Origin: JBFHDX01 sp041584475
GTDB lineage: Bacteria > Pseudomonadota > Alphaproteobacteria > UBA8366 > JADFVY01
DNA length: 64,000 nt
Reading direction: 5' to 3'
Assembly: GCA_041584475.1 (NCBI GenBank)
Contig: JBFHDX010000006.1
Coordinates: 3,211 to 67,210, forward strand
Below, piece after piece: positions 25,594 through 34,338 of this stretch (positions are counted from its first letter, which is position 1; each line of letters starts with the position of its first letter). The position numbers and the translations under genes are program-made. Under the pieces are notes generated by a model. The model did not search any database. It had not been told where the DNA came from and saw only the letters and a program-made list of their open reading frames with translations.

Positions 25594-25716
25594 TCACGGG
25601 CAGGGTCGAGCACTTCGCTCGCTGCAATTGATTCAGGCGCGGCAGGCGGCATATATTGGCGCGCTCCCGAACGCGTCGCTTTCACCCTCGGGATGCACCG
25701 GAGTATCGACCAATGA
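25507..25716 (+). pseudogene. Truncated second copy of xseB with an unrelated tail
   Basis: It starts at the same ATG and ribosome site (GGGAGGACCG) as the real xseB. For 29 codons (MTAAPSPDDIKAMKFENALA, then ELEKIAPNL) it matches that protein, then departs into an unrelated 40-residue tail. The reading frame stays open for 69 codons and its TGA overlaps the cupin ATG by four bases. The lost part holds the rest of the XseB helical hairpin, so it cannot replace XseB. It may still be translated and feed ribosomes to the cupin gene. Confidence 0.7.
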
Positions 25717-26192
25717 AAAGCGTGTTCTCGACCGTGCTGAGTAGCGCAGTCGTCGTTTTCGCGCTGCTCTACGCTCACCCTGCCATTGCCGCAGACGATC
25801 ACAAGGTTTTGACGCCAGATGACGTGAAGTGGGGGCCGGCGCCGGCTTCCATTCCAAAGGGTGCGGAGGCGGCAGTCATCTATGGCGACCCGTCCAAGGA
25901 AGGACAGTTTGCCATGCGCCTCAAGCTGCCGACGGGCTTTCATATTCCGCCGCACACGCATCCGAAGCCCGAGATCGTCACGGTTCTCTCAGGCGTCTTG
26001 CTTTTGGGCGAAGGTGCGGCCGCGGATCAAGGCAAAACCAAAGCCTTACCGGCGGGTAGCTTCTTTGCGATGTCTCCCGGGATGCAGCACTACGTCTACA
26101 CCGACCAGGAGACGGTGCTGCAGCTCAACAGCGTCGGGCCCTGGGCTCTCACCTACGTGAACGCACAAGACGATCCCCGAAAGATCCAGTAA
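25713..26192 (+). CDS. Exported single-domain cupin protein
   Basis: A 159-residue protein with a signal peptide (SVVFALLYAHPAIAA region, cut near AIA-AD) and one cupin barrel. Motif 1 is HIPPHTHPKPEIVTVLSG and motif 2 is PAGSFFAMSPGMQHYV, giving three likely metal ligands (two His and one Glu, plus His in motif 2). Secreted cupins of this kind are mostly of unknown function; some act as dioxygenases or isomerases. It has its own GGAG ribosome site. Its ATG overlaps the stop of the truncated xseB copy. A terminator follows. It lies in the foreign-looking segment between the two xseB copies. Confidence 0.8.
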   Translation: MKSVFSTVLSSAVVVFALLYAHPAIAADDHKVLTPDDVKWGPAPASIPKGAEAAVIYGDPSKEGQFAMRLKLPTGFHIPPHTHPKPEIVTVLSGVLLLGEGAAADQGKTKALPAGSFFAMSPGMQHYVYTDQETVLQLNSVGPWALTYVNAQDDPRKIQ

Positions 26193-26711
26193 CTTGGAAC
26201 GACTGCGAAGGGGCGAGCTACCATGCCGCCCCTTTTGCAGAATTAGACGGATGCGCGCTCGTTGAACTGCCCGAAACCGCAAGCGCGGGGCCAAGTCTGC
26301 GGGAGTCTCCGGCAAGCTTGGGCGATTTGAACTGTACGCTGCGAAGAATTCAATCTGACTCACTGTCCAAACAATGACCGGACCTCTGGACTCGGGTTGA
26401 CGGAGGTTTGCAGCGGCCGCCGATCTTGCCTTCCGATTCGGCCTGTTTCGGGAAAGCCGCGGAGTAACGCCCGAATGACCACAACTGGCTTTCAGGCGAC
26501 GTTCCGGCGTCCTGACGTCGCGCTCGCTATCCCTCCGATTACCGACATCCCGGCGGCTGCGGCTTCGTCGCCCGCTCCGAGCCTGCCGAGCGCCTTGGAC
26601 TTGGCCGGCTTGCAGGATTAGACTTTAGCTTGTAGGGGCCGCCGCCGGCCGGCTGCCGCGTTGGCAGACGTCCCGGACGCCAGAGAGCTTGCCAGAACGC
26701 CGGGAGGACCG
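26193..26711. other. Intergenic region with terminator, lower GC and the downstream repeat copy
   Basis: After the cupin terminator the sequence drops in G+C (30 of 60 bases in 26341-26400) and shows no convincing gene. The 75-codon open frame 26397-26621 has no ribosome site or family resemblance. From 26508 the region is the second copy of the direct repeat and holds the xseB leader. No inverted terminal repeats or transposase remnants are visible. Confidence 0.5.
26209..26236 (+). terminator. Rho-independent terminator of the cupin gene
   Basis: AGGGGCG and CGCCCCT (7-bp stem, 11-base loop) are followed by TTT. It lies 17 bases after the cupin stop and is the only T-tailed hairpin I found in this window. 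Confidence 0.65.
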
Positions 26712-26798
26712 ATGACCGACGCGCCGATCCCAGACGACATCAAGGCCATGAAATTCGAGGATGCCCTCGCCGAGCTGGAGAAGATCGTCCAGAACCTG
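26508..26798 (+). repeat. Downstream copy of the xseB-leader direct repeat
   Basis: Partner of 25299-25593. This copy runs on into the complete xseB gene and so is presumably the original. The cupin gene lies between the two copies. Confidence 0.8.
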
Positions 26799-26960
26799 GA
26801 GAAGGGGCAGATCAAGCTCGACGAGGCGATCGACGCCTACGAACGGGGCGCGGCCCTGAAGCGCCACTGCGAGAGCAAGCTCGCGGAGGCGCAGGCCCGG
26901 ATCGAGAAGATCACGCGCAGCGCCGGCGGCATGGCCACGGAACCGGCCGACCTCGACTAG
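26712..26960 (+). CDS. xseB: Exodeoxyribonuclease VII small subunit
   Basis: An 82-residue helical-hairpin protein with the family signature FEDALAELEKIVQNLEKGQ, then LDEAIDAYERGAALKRHCES and KLAEAQARIEKI. Several copies wrap the XseA catalytic subunit, and the enzyme degrades single-stranded DNA to oligonucleotides. It has a GGGAGGACCG ribosome site and is followed nine bases later by ispA. A truncated copy of its first 29 codons lies 1.2 kb upstream. Confidence 0.92.
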   Translation: MTDAPIPDDIKAMKFEDALAELEKIVQNLEKGQIKLDEAIDAYERGAALKRHCESKLAEAQARIEKITRSAGGMATEPADLD

Positions 26961-26969
26961 GACGCCGGG

Positions 26970-27857
26970 ATGGACGAGCTGAAGCAGGCGCTTGCGCGAG
27001 CCGCCGTCGACGTCGAGGCGACGCTGGAGCGCGCGCTCGGGGCGGAGCACCAGCCCGAGGGCCGGCTCGTCGAGGCGATGCGCTATGCCGCGCTCGGCGG
27101 CGGCAAGCGGCTGCGGCCGTTTCTGCTGCTGCAGACCGCGGGCCTGTTCAGCGTTGCCAAAAGGTCGGCGCTGCGGGCTGCCGCCGCGGTCGAGCTGGTC
27201 CACTGCTATTCGCTCGTCCACGACGACCTTCCGGCGATGGATGACGACGATCTCCGGCGCGGCAAGCCGACGGTGCACCGGGCCTTCGACGAGGCGACCG
27301 CGATCCTGGCCGGCGATGCCCTGCTGACGCTGGCGTTCGGAATCCTGGGCCATATCGACACGCACTCGAACCCGGAGGTCCGCTGCGAGCTGGTGACCGC
27401 GCTCGCCGATGCCGCGGGCGCGCACGGCATGGTCGGCGGCCAGATGATCGATCTGATGGCGGCCGGCGAAGAGCTGGAGATCGGCCAGATCACGCGCCTG
27501 CAGCGGCTCAAGACCGGGGAGCTGATCGCCTTCGCCTGCGAGGCCGGGGCGATCCTCGGCCGCGCCGCGGAGCAGACGCGCGAGGCCCTGCGCGGATACG
27601 CCCACGATTTGGGCCTCGCTTTCCAGATCGTCGACGATCTGCTCGACGTCGAGGGGACCGAGGCGGAGACCGGCAAGGCGGTCGGCAAGGACGCCATGCA
27701 GGGCAAGGCGACGTTCGTCTCGATCCTCGGCCCCAAGCGCGCCCGCGAACAGGCCAAAATATTGTCCGAGCAGGCCATTACGCACCTTGCAATCTTCGAC
27801 GAAAAGGCCAAACTGCTGCGCGACGTCGCCCGCTTCGTCGTCGAGCGGCGCGCGTGA
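26970..27857 (+). CDS. ispA: Farnesyl/geranyl diphosphate synthase
   Basis: A 295-residue prenyl transferase that condenses IPP with DMAPP and GPP. It shows GGGKRLRPFLLL near residue 45, the first Asp-rich motif HDDLPAMDDDDLRRGKP near residue 90 and the second, FQIVDDLLDVEG, near residue 220. The short chain-length region before the first motif fits a C15 product, though length cannot be fixed by eye. It is nine bases after xseB and 43 bases before dxs, so isoprenoid precursor genes are co-transcribed. Confidence 0.92.
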   Translation: MDELKQALARAAVDVEATLERALGAEHQPEGRLVEAMRYAALGGGKRLRPFLLLQTAGLFSVAKRSALRAAAAVELVHCYSLVHDDLPAMDDDDLRRGKPTVHRAFDEATAILAGDALLTLAFGILGHIDTHSNPEVRCELVTALADAAGAHGMVGGQMIDLMAAGEELEIGQITRLQRLKTGELIAFACEAGAILGRAAEQTREALRGYAHDLGLAFQIVDDLLDVEGTEAETGKAVGKDAMQGKATFVSILGPKRAREQAKILSEQAITHLAIFDEKAKLLRDVARFVVERRA

Positions 27858-27900
27858 CGGGCGTGCAGCCGGCAGCGCCACAGCATCGCGGGGAGGAGAT

Positions 27901-29838
27901 TTGACCGACCAACCAGCAGAACCGGCCTCGAGGACGCCGCTGCTCGATACGATCCGGACGCCGATCGATCTCCGGCAGCTGGCGGAGCGCGACCTGAAGC
28001 AAGTCGCCGACGAGCTGCGCGCCGAGACGATCGACGCCGTCTCGGTGACCGGCGGCCATCTCGGCGCCGGGCTCGGCGTCGTCGAGCTCACGGTGGCGCT
28101 GCACTACGTCTTCGACACGCCGCGCGACATCCTGATCTGGGACGTCGGACACCAGTGCTATCCGCACAAGATCATCACCGGTCGACGCGACCGCATCCGC
28201 ACGCTGCGGCAGGGCGGCGGGCTCTCCGGCTTCACGCGCCGCTCGGAAAGCGAATACGACCCGTTCGGAGCCGCGCACAGTTCGACCTCGATCTCCGCGG
28301 CGCTGGGATTCGCCGTGGCGCGCGATCTCAAGGGCGAGAATCGCAACGTCATCGCGGTGATCGGCGACGGCGCGATGAGCGCCGGCATGGCGTACGAGGC
28401 GATGAACAATGCCGGCTCCATGGACAGCCGCCTCATCGTCATCCTCAACGACAACGACATGTCGATCGCGCCGCCGGTCGGGGCGATGAGCGCGTATCTC
28501 TCGCGGCTGATCTCGTCCAAGTCGTACGTGTCGCTGCGGCATCTCGCGAAGTCGCTCGCGCACCGCTTCCCGCGCAGCCTGGAAACCGCCGCCAAGCGCG
28601 CCGAGGAATACGCCCGCGGCATGATGACCGGCGGCACGATGTTCGAGGAACTCGGCTTCTACTATGTGGGACCGATCGATGGCCATAATCTCGGCCATCT
28701 CCTGCCGGTGCTCCGCAACGTCCGCGATGCGCGCGAGGACGGGCCGATCCTGGTCCATGTCGTGACGCAGAAGGGCAAGGGCTATCAGCCCGCCGAGCAA
28801 TCCGCCGACAAGTATCACGGCGTCTCGCGGTTCGACGTCGTCACCGGCGCCCAGCTCAAGGGCAAGTCCAACGCCCCGTCCTACACGCGGGTCTTCGCCG
28901 ACAGCCTGATCCGCGAGGCCGAGCGCGACGAGAACATCGTCGCCATCACCGCGGCGATGCCGTCGGGAACCGGGCTCAACCTGTTCGCAGAGCGGTTTCC
29001 CGACCGCGCCTTCGACGTCGGCATCGCCGAACAGCACGCCGTCACCTTTGCCGCCGGCCTCGCGGCGCAGGGATACAAGCCGTTCGTCGCGATCTATTCG
29101 ACGTTCCTGCAGCGCGCCTACGACCAGGTCGTGCACGACGTCGCGATCCAGAGCCTGCCGGTCCGCTTCGCCATCGATCGCGCAGGCCTCGTCGGCGCCG
29201 ACGGCGCGACCCACGCCGGCGCGTTCGACATCGCCTATCTGTGCTGCCTGCCCGGTTTCGTCGTCATGGCCGCCGCCGACGAGGCCGAACTCGCCCGCAT
29301 GGTCGCGACCGCCGCCGCCATCGACGACCGCCCGTCGGCGGTGCGCTATCCGCGCGGCGAAGGCGTCGGCGTCGAACTGCCGTCACGTCCCGCGCCGCTG
29401 GAGATCGGCCGCGGCCGCATTCTGCGCGAAGGCAATACGGTCGCAGTCCTCAGCTTCGGCGCTCATCTCGGCGAGGCGATGCGGGCAGCCGACGAGCTCG
29501 CCGCGCGGGGCCTGTCCGCGACCGTCGCCGACGCCCGGTTCGCCAAGCCGCTCGACGAGGAGCTCGTGCGCCGGCTGGCGACCGAGCACGACGTGCTGAT
29601 CACGCTCGAAGAGGGGGCCACCGGCGGCTTCTCGTCGCAGGTGCTGCACTGCCTCGCGAGCGGCGACCTGCTGGACGGCGTCAAGGTCCGGCCGATGACG
29701 CTCCCGGACCGCTTCATCGACCACGACAAGCCCGAGCGGCAATACGAGGAGGCCGGGCTCGACGCGTCGCATATCGTGGAAACCGCGCTCTCGGCGCTCG
29801 GCTACGAGGGAACGGCGGCGCGGCCGCGGCGCGCCTGA
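27901..29838 (+). CDS. dxs: 1-deoxy-D-xylulose-5-phosphate synthase
   Basis: A 645-residue thiamine-diphosphate enzyme that joins pyruvate and glyceraldehyde 3-phosphate, the first step of the MEP pathway. It shows DVGHQCYPHKIITGRRD, the thiamine motif GDGAMSAGMAYEAMNNAG near residue 155, and the pyrimidine-domain segments DVGIAEQHAVTFAAG and DRAGLVGADGATHAG. The start is taken as TTG at 27901, because GGGGAGGAG precedes it at the right distance and the protein then has the usual length. It is the last gene of the block; the next gene converges. Confidence 0.93.
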   Translation: MTDQPAEPASRTPLLDTIRTPIDLRQLAERDLKQVADELRAETIDAVSVTGGHLGAGLGVVELTVALHYVFDTPRDILIWDVGHQCYPHKIITGRRDRIRTLRQGGGLSGFTRRSESEYDPFGAAHSSTSISAALGFAVARDLKGENRNVIAVIGDGAMSAGMAYEAMNNAGSMDSRLIVILNDNDMSIAPPVGAMSAYLSRLISSKSYVSLRHLAKSLAHRFPRSLETAAKRAEEYARGMMTGGTMFEELGFYYVGPIDGHNLGHLLPVLRNVRDAREDGPILVHVVTQKGKGYQPAEQSADKYHGVSRFDVVTGAQLKGKSNAPSYTRVFADSLIREAERDENIVAITAAMPSGTGLNLFAERFPDRAFDVGIAEQHAVTFAAGLAAQGYKPFVAIYSTFLQRAYDQVVHDVAIQSLPVRFAIDRAGLVGADGATHAGAFDIAYLCCLPGFVVMAAADEAELARMVATAAAIDDRPSAVRYPRGEGVGVELPSRPAPLEIGRGRILREGNTVAVLSFGAHLGEAMRAADELAARGLSATVADARFAKPLDEELVRRLATEHDVLITLEEGATGGFSSQVLHCLASGDLLDGVKVRPMTLPDRFIDHDKPERQYEEAGLDASHIVETALSALGYEGTAARPRRA

Positions 29839-29905
29839 CGGTCACACCGCGATCGGCCGGGGGCGATCGACCGCCGGCGCCGATTTCACGCAAGCGGATG
29901 GTGCT

Positions 29906-31705
29906 CTAATGCCGGATCCGGATCGGCGGCATCTCCAGCACGCCCGCGCGCGGCCGCAAGACGGACAGGTCGTCGACAATCTGTCCGAATTCGCCGCGCA
30001 GGTCGTCGACAAGACGTCCCTGACCGAATCCGAAGAGCGCAGCCGTTCGCGAAAAGGGTGACTCGCCGCTGAGCGCGTCGAGCAGCTGCTCGAGCGGGTC
30101 GGGTCGCTCCGGCAGCAGCACGAAACGGATATCGTCGCCCGGCGCCATGCCGAGGGCCTCGCGGATCTCGTCGAGCGCCACGGAATATCCGCCGAGCGAA
30201 TCGACGAGTCCCATCGCCTGCGCGTCGCGACCCGTCCAGACCCGGCCGCGCGCCGCCGCATCGACCTGGTCCTCGTCCAGGTTGCGATCCGCCATGACCT
30301 TGCCGGTAAAGTCGCGATAGATGAAATCGAGCATGTCCGAGAATCGCTGCTCGGCGCCGGGCGGGAAATCCTCGACGAAGCTCCACATGTTCGCGTGCTT
30401 GCCGATGCGGATGCCGTCCCAGGTGACGCCGACGCGCTCCCACAGGTCGCGCGTCACGACCTTGCCGCCGTAGACGCCGATCGAGCCCGTCACCGTGGCC
30501 GGGTGGGCGACGATGCGGTTCGCCGCCATCGCCACGAAATAGCCGCCGGACGCCGCCGTGCCCGCCATCGAGGCGATGACCGGCTTGCCGGCATCGCGCG
30601 CCCGGGACACTTCGCGCCAGACGATGTCCGAGGCGACATACGAGCCGCCGGGACTGTCGATGCGCAGCAGAATCGCCTTGATCGAGTCGTCTTCGACGGC
30701 GTCGGCGATGGCATCCGCAATGGTGTAGGCGGCGAACCCCGGCTCCTCGAGCAGTCCGCCGTCATCGACGTCGCCCGCGGTGATCGGGCCCAAACCATAG
30801 ATCAGCGCCACCTGCGGCGCGTCGTCGTCCGGCCCGTCGGCGCCGCGCAGGTAACGACGGAACTTTACGGTCTCCGCCCCGTTGCCGGCCTGCTGCAGGG
30901 CGCCGTCGAGGAACTCGTCGAAATAGCCGAGACGGTCGACCAGGCCCGCCTGCCGCGCCTCCTCGGCGAGATACGGTCCGCCGTCGACGAGCGAGCGAAC
31001 CGTCTCCTGCGTGAGGTCGCGGCGCTCCGCGATACCCGCCGCCACCTGGTCGAACAGCGAGCCGAGCAGCGTCTGCAGGTTCTCCCGTGCCGGATCGCTG
31101 AGCGCGGTCCGCGTGAACGTCTCGACGGCCGATTTGTACTCGTGCCGCGTCCCCATCCGCGTTTCCACGTCCAGCTTGTCGAGCGCGCCGCGCACGAACG
31201 GCACCTCGATCGACATGCCGATCAGACCGACCCCGCCGGACGGCTGCAGCCAGATCTCGTCGAACGACGTCGCCAGGTAGTACCGTCCGGTCCCGCCGCC
31301 GATGCCGCCGAGATCGTCGCTGAACACGCGTGCGAACTTTCCGGACGCTCGAAACGCCGCGATCGCGTCGCGCAGTTCCTGCGCATCGGCGAGGCTGATG
31401 CTGGCGCCGCCGAGATAGGCGGCGACGCCGGCGACGCGGTCGTCGCGGGTCGCCGCGTACAGCCCGGCAACCATCTCGCGCACGGTGGGACCGGGGTCGC
31501 CGAGCAGGAACGATCGCGACGAACGGCCGTCCTTGACCTCGCCATCGATGCTGAGCTGCAGCACGATGCGGTCCGGCAGCGGCTCGCGTCCCTCGCGAAA
31601 CGACAGCACGACGACGAGCAGCCAGACCCCCAGAATGACGGTGACCATGCCGATCGCGGCGAGGACGCGGACCAGGATGTTTCCGATCGTACGCAGCATA
31701 TCCAA
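29906..31705 (-). CDS. sppA: Signal peptide peptidase SppA, 67-kDa type
   Basis: A 599-residue membrane-bound serine protease with two tandem SppA domains. One N-terminal helix (MVTVILGVWLLVVVLSF) anchors it on the periplasmic side. The catalytic lysine lies in domain 1 (EYKSAVETF, as in E. coli GTYKSAVEPF). The serine lies in domain 2 (GTAASGGYFVAMAAN). It clears cleaved signal peptides from the membrane. It is the last gene of the fabI-aroC-TPR run, 130 bases after the TPR gene, and converges on dxs. Confidence 0.92.
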   Translation of the reverse strand: MDMLRTIGNILVRVLAAIGMVTVILGVWLLVVVLSFREGREPLPDRIVLQLSIDGEVKDGRSSRSFLLGDPGPTVREMVAGLYAATRDDRVAGVAAYLGGASISLADAQELRDAIAAFRASGKFARVFSDDLGGIGGGTGRYYLATSFDEIWLQPSGGVGLIGMSIEVPFVRGALDKLDVETRMGTRHEYKSAVETFTRTALSDPARENLQTLLGSLFDQVAAGIAERRDLTQETVRSLVDGGPYLAEEARQAGLVDRLGYFDEFLDGALQQAGNGAETVKFRRYLRGADGPDDDAPQVALIYGLGPITAGDVDDGGLLEEPGFAAYTIADAIADAVEDDSIKAILLRIDSPGGSYVASDIVWREVSRARDAGKPVIASMAGTAASGGYFVAMAANRIVAHPATVTGSIGVYGGKVVTRDLWERVGVTWDGIRIGKHANMWSFVEDFPPGAEQRFSDMLDFIYRDFTGKVMADRNLDEDQVDAAARGRVWTGRDAQAMGLVDSLGGYSVALDEIREALGMAPGDDIRFVLLPERPDPLEQLLDALSGESPFSRTAALFGFGQGRLVDDLRGEFGQIVDDLSVLRPRAGVLEMPPIRIRH

Positions 31706-31835
31706 TCCCGTGCGCGTGGGCGGCCGGAGGCCGGGCGGGACGCGGCCCGTCCGGTCGACCCCAGAGACTTAACAGCAGGTCGGTCGAGCGTCCATGGCGG
31801 ATGTTCGTGCGGGGTCGTTCACGTCCCGGTCGCGC

Positions 31836-33254
31836 CTACAGGCCCAGGCCGACCAGCAGGTCGCGCGCCTTGCGCCAGGCGGCGACCGCGCCGTCCTCGT
31901 CGTCCAGGGCGGCCAGCACCCGCGCGTAGGTGCGCCAGTTCCAGATGCTCGTCGGGCGATCGGCGCTGCGTTCCGACAACAGGGCCCGCGCCAGGTTCAG
32001 ACGTCCCGCCTTGATCGACGCAGTCACCAGCGTGCGGTGGAACACGTCGCGCTGGGCGCGGCTACCGCCGACGAGGCCGAGATCGTAGCGGATCGGCTCG
32101 AGCAGCTCGACCGTGCCGTCATAGTCGCCCCGGCCGTAGGCCAGCAGGGCCGCGCATAGCGGGCGCGCGACCTCGCCGGCGATGCGCCCCGTCAGGTCGC
32201 CGCGAGCGGCGGCGAAATCGGCCTGCGAGGCCAGCATCGCCTCGGCCTCGTCGTCGCGTCCGGCGGCGGCGAGCGCCATCATGTAGTGCGCGTCGGCGAA
32301 GGCGAGCGCGTGGTCGCCCGACCGCTTCGCCGCCTTCTCGGCGAGCTCTTCCCAGCGCCTGCCGACATCGATGCCCGCTTCGCCGAGGCGCCAGAGCAGC
32401 GAGGCCGCGTTGGCGATGTCGAGATAATCCTCCGACTCGTCCGCACGGATGCGGCTGTCGTAGCCGTCGAGCACCGCGTGGAAGCGCTCGAGCTCCATGA
32501 GGAACAGGGCGCCGTGCCACCACAGGTGGTAGCTGAAATTGTTGCAGGCGTTCCAGGTCTTCTCGGACGTCTTGAGCCAGTCCGTGCCCTCGCGGTGGCG
32601 GCCCTGCATCTCGAGCACGTGGGTCACCGCGTGGATCGCCCAGACGTCGGCGGGATTGATCTCGACCGCCTGCTGCCCGACGGCTTCGGCGTTCGCGTAG
32701 TCGCCGCATTCCTCGAGCCCGAACGCGTACATGCCCAGCACGTAACCGTGCCCGGGCGTTTCCTCGTTCCACGCGTAGAGCACGCGCGCCACCGAATCGC
32801 GGACGTTGCGGGCGTCGCCGAGGTAGAAATACACATAGTTGGCGAGTTTCAGCGCAAGAACGTCGAGCGGGTTGTCGAGCAGGATCGCCTCCCAGCGATC
32901 GAGCGCCGCCAGCGGGTCGTCGCGATGCCAGGCCGCGAGCGCTTCGACATGATCGCGCTCGCGCCGCGTGCCGCCGCGCTGTTCGATGGACCGGCGGGCC
33001 GCCGCGAGCGCATCCGCGATCCGGCCGTCGAGGGCCCGGTTCGCGAACAGCTTCAGGAAGGCGCCGCGCACGATGTGGCCCATCGCGAACTCCGGGTCGA
33101 CGGCCAGTGCCTGCTTGAGGTGATCCCCGGTGTCGCGCCGGAACCCGAGATAGGCGGCGATCGTCTCGTCGAGATGGCCCACGGCGTCCGCCGACGCGGA
33201 CGTCAGCGGCACGCCCCGCGCATCCAGATGGTTCGCAATCGCCTGTTCCGACAA
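31836..33254 (-). CDS. TTC38-like tetratricopeptide protein
   Basis: A 472-residue soluble alpha-solenoid. It has no signal peptide. Segments such as HVLEMQGRHREGTDWLKTSE and NFSYHLWWHGALFLMELERF are typical of the tetratricopeptide repeat protein 38 family found in bacteria and animals, whose function is not established. The repeats cover most of the chain (for example VEINPADVWAIHAVTHVLEM near residue 200). It lies seven bases after aroC on the same strand, so it is probably translated from the fabI-aroC message. Confidence 0.8.
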   Translation of the reverse strand: MSEQAIANHLDARGVPLTSASADAVGHLDETIAAYLGFRRDTGDHLKQALAVDPEFAMGHIVRGAFLKLFANRALDGRIADALAAARRSIEQRGGTRRERDHVEALAAWHRDDPLAALDRWEAILLDNPLDVLALKLANYVYFYLGDARNVRDSVARVLYAWNEETPGHGYVLGMYAFGLEECGDYANAEAVGQQAVEINPADVWAIHAVTHVLEMQGRHREGTDWLKTSEKTWNACNNFSYHLWWHGALFLMELERFHAVLDGYDSRIRADESEDYLDIANAASLLWRLGEAGIDVGRRWEELAEKAAKRSGDHALAFADAHYMMALAAAGRDDEAEAMLASQADFAAARGDLTGRIAGEVARPLCAALLAYGRGDYDGTVELLEPIRYDLGLVGGSRAQRDVFHRTLVTASIKAGRLNLARALLSERSADRPTSIWNWRTYARVLAALDDEDGAVAAWRKARDLLVGLGL

Positions 33255-33261
33255 AGGCCAG

Positions 33262-34335
33262 TCACCCGCACTGTGCGCGATGCCGCAGCAAATGCTCGGC
33301 CAGCACGCAGGCCATCATGGCCTCGCCGACGGGCACCGCACGTATTCCGACGCAGGGATCATGCCGGCCCTTCGTTAAGATATCGCTATCTTTGCCGGCG
33401 GACGTGACCGTTTTCCGGGGTATCAGGATCGAGCTCGTCGGCTTGACGGCGAAGCGGACGACGACGTCCTGGCCCGAGCTTATGCCGCCCAGCACGCCGC
33501 CGGCGTTGTTGGACATGAACTCGACCGTACCGTCCTTGGCCATGCGCATCTCGTCGGCGTTCTCCTCGCCGCGCAGCGCGGCGGCCGCGAACCCGGCGCC
33601 GATCTCCACCCCCTTTACCGCGTTGATACCCATCATCGCCTTGGCGAGATCGGCGTCGAGCTTGTCGTAGACGGGTGCGCCCCAGCCCGCCGGCACGCCT
33701 TCGGCAACGACCTCGACGACGGCACCGACCGACGAGCCCGCCTTGCGGATATCGTCGAGGTAGCCTTCCCAGCTCTGCGCCGTGCGCCGATCGGGACACC
33801 AGAACGGGTTGTCCTCGACCGCATCCCAGTCCCAGCGGTCGCGATCGATGGCGTGCTCGCCCATCTGCACGAGGGCGCCGCGGATGCGCACGCCGTCGCC
33901 GAGGATCTTGCGCGCGATCGCGCCGGCCGCGACGCGCATCGCCGTCTCGCGGGCCGACGAACGGCCGCCGCCCCTGTAGTCGCGCACGCCGTACTTCTTC
34001 AAGTATGTGTAGTCGGCGTGGCCGGGCCGGAATTTGTCCTTGATGTCCGCGTAGTCCTTGGTCCGCTGATCGACGTTTTCGATCAGCAGGCCGATCGGCG
34101 CGCCCGTCGTCACCCCCTCGAAAACGCCGGAGAGGATCCGTACGCGATCCGGCTCCCGTCGCTGCGTCGTGAAGCGCGACTGCCCGGGCCGCCGGCGATC
34201 GAGCCAGAACTGGATGTCCTCCTCGCTCAGCGCTATGCGCGGCGGCGTGCCGTCGACCACGCAGCCGATCGCGGGACCGTGGCTCTCGCCGAAAGTCGTG
34301 AACCTGAAGAGCTGCCCGAAGCCGTTACCGCTCAT
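33262..34335 (-). CDS. aroC: Chorismate synthase
   Basis: A 357-residue enzyme that converts EPSP to chorismate with reduced flavin, the last common step of aromatic biosynthesis. Signatures are FTTFGESHGPAIGCVVDG at the start, RPGHADYTYLKKYGVRDYRG near residue 105, the serine-rich GGGRSSARET loop and the C-terminal HDPCVGIRAVPVGEAM. It starts three bases after the fabI stop, so the two are translationally linked. Confidence 0.95.
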   Translation of the reverse strand: MSGNGFGQLFRFTTFGESHGPAIGCVVDGTPPRIALSEEDIQFWLDRRRPGQSRFTTQRREPDRVRILSGVFEGVTTGAPIGLLIENVDQRTKDYADIKDKFRPGHADYTYLKKYGVRDYRGGGRSSARETAMRVAAGAIARKILGDGVRIRGALVQMGEHAIDRDRWDWDAVEDNPFWCPDRRTAQSWEGYLDDIRKAGSSVGAVVEVVAEGVPAGWGAPVYDKLDADLAKAMMGINAVKGVEIGAGFAAAALRGEENADEMRMAKDGTVEFMSNNAGGVLGGISSGQDVVVRFAVKPTSSILIPRKTVTSAGKDSDILTKGRHDPCVGIRAVPVGEAMMACVLAEHLLRHRAQCG

Positions 34336-34338
34336 GCT

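Noticed and set aside
26397..26621. A 74-residue open frame between the cupin gene and xseB
   Set aside because: No ribosome site, no recognisable pattern, and its second half overlaps the duplicated leader repeat.
23230..26711. Insertion sequence or transposon
   Set aside because: No transposase, integrase or terminal inverted repeats seen; only a diverged direct repeat of host xseB sequence.
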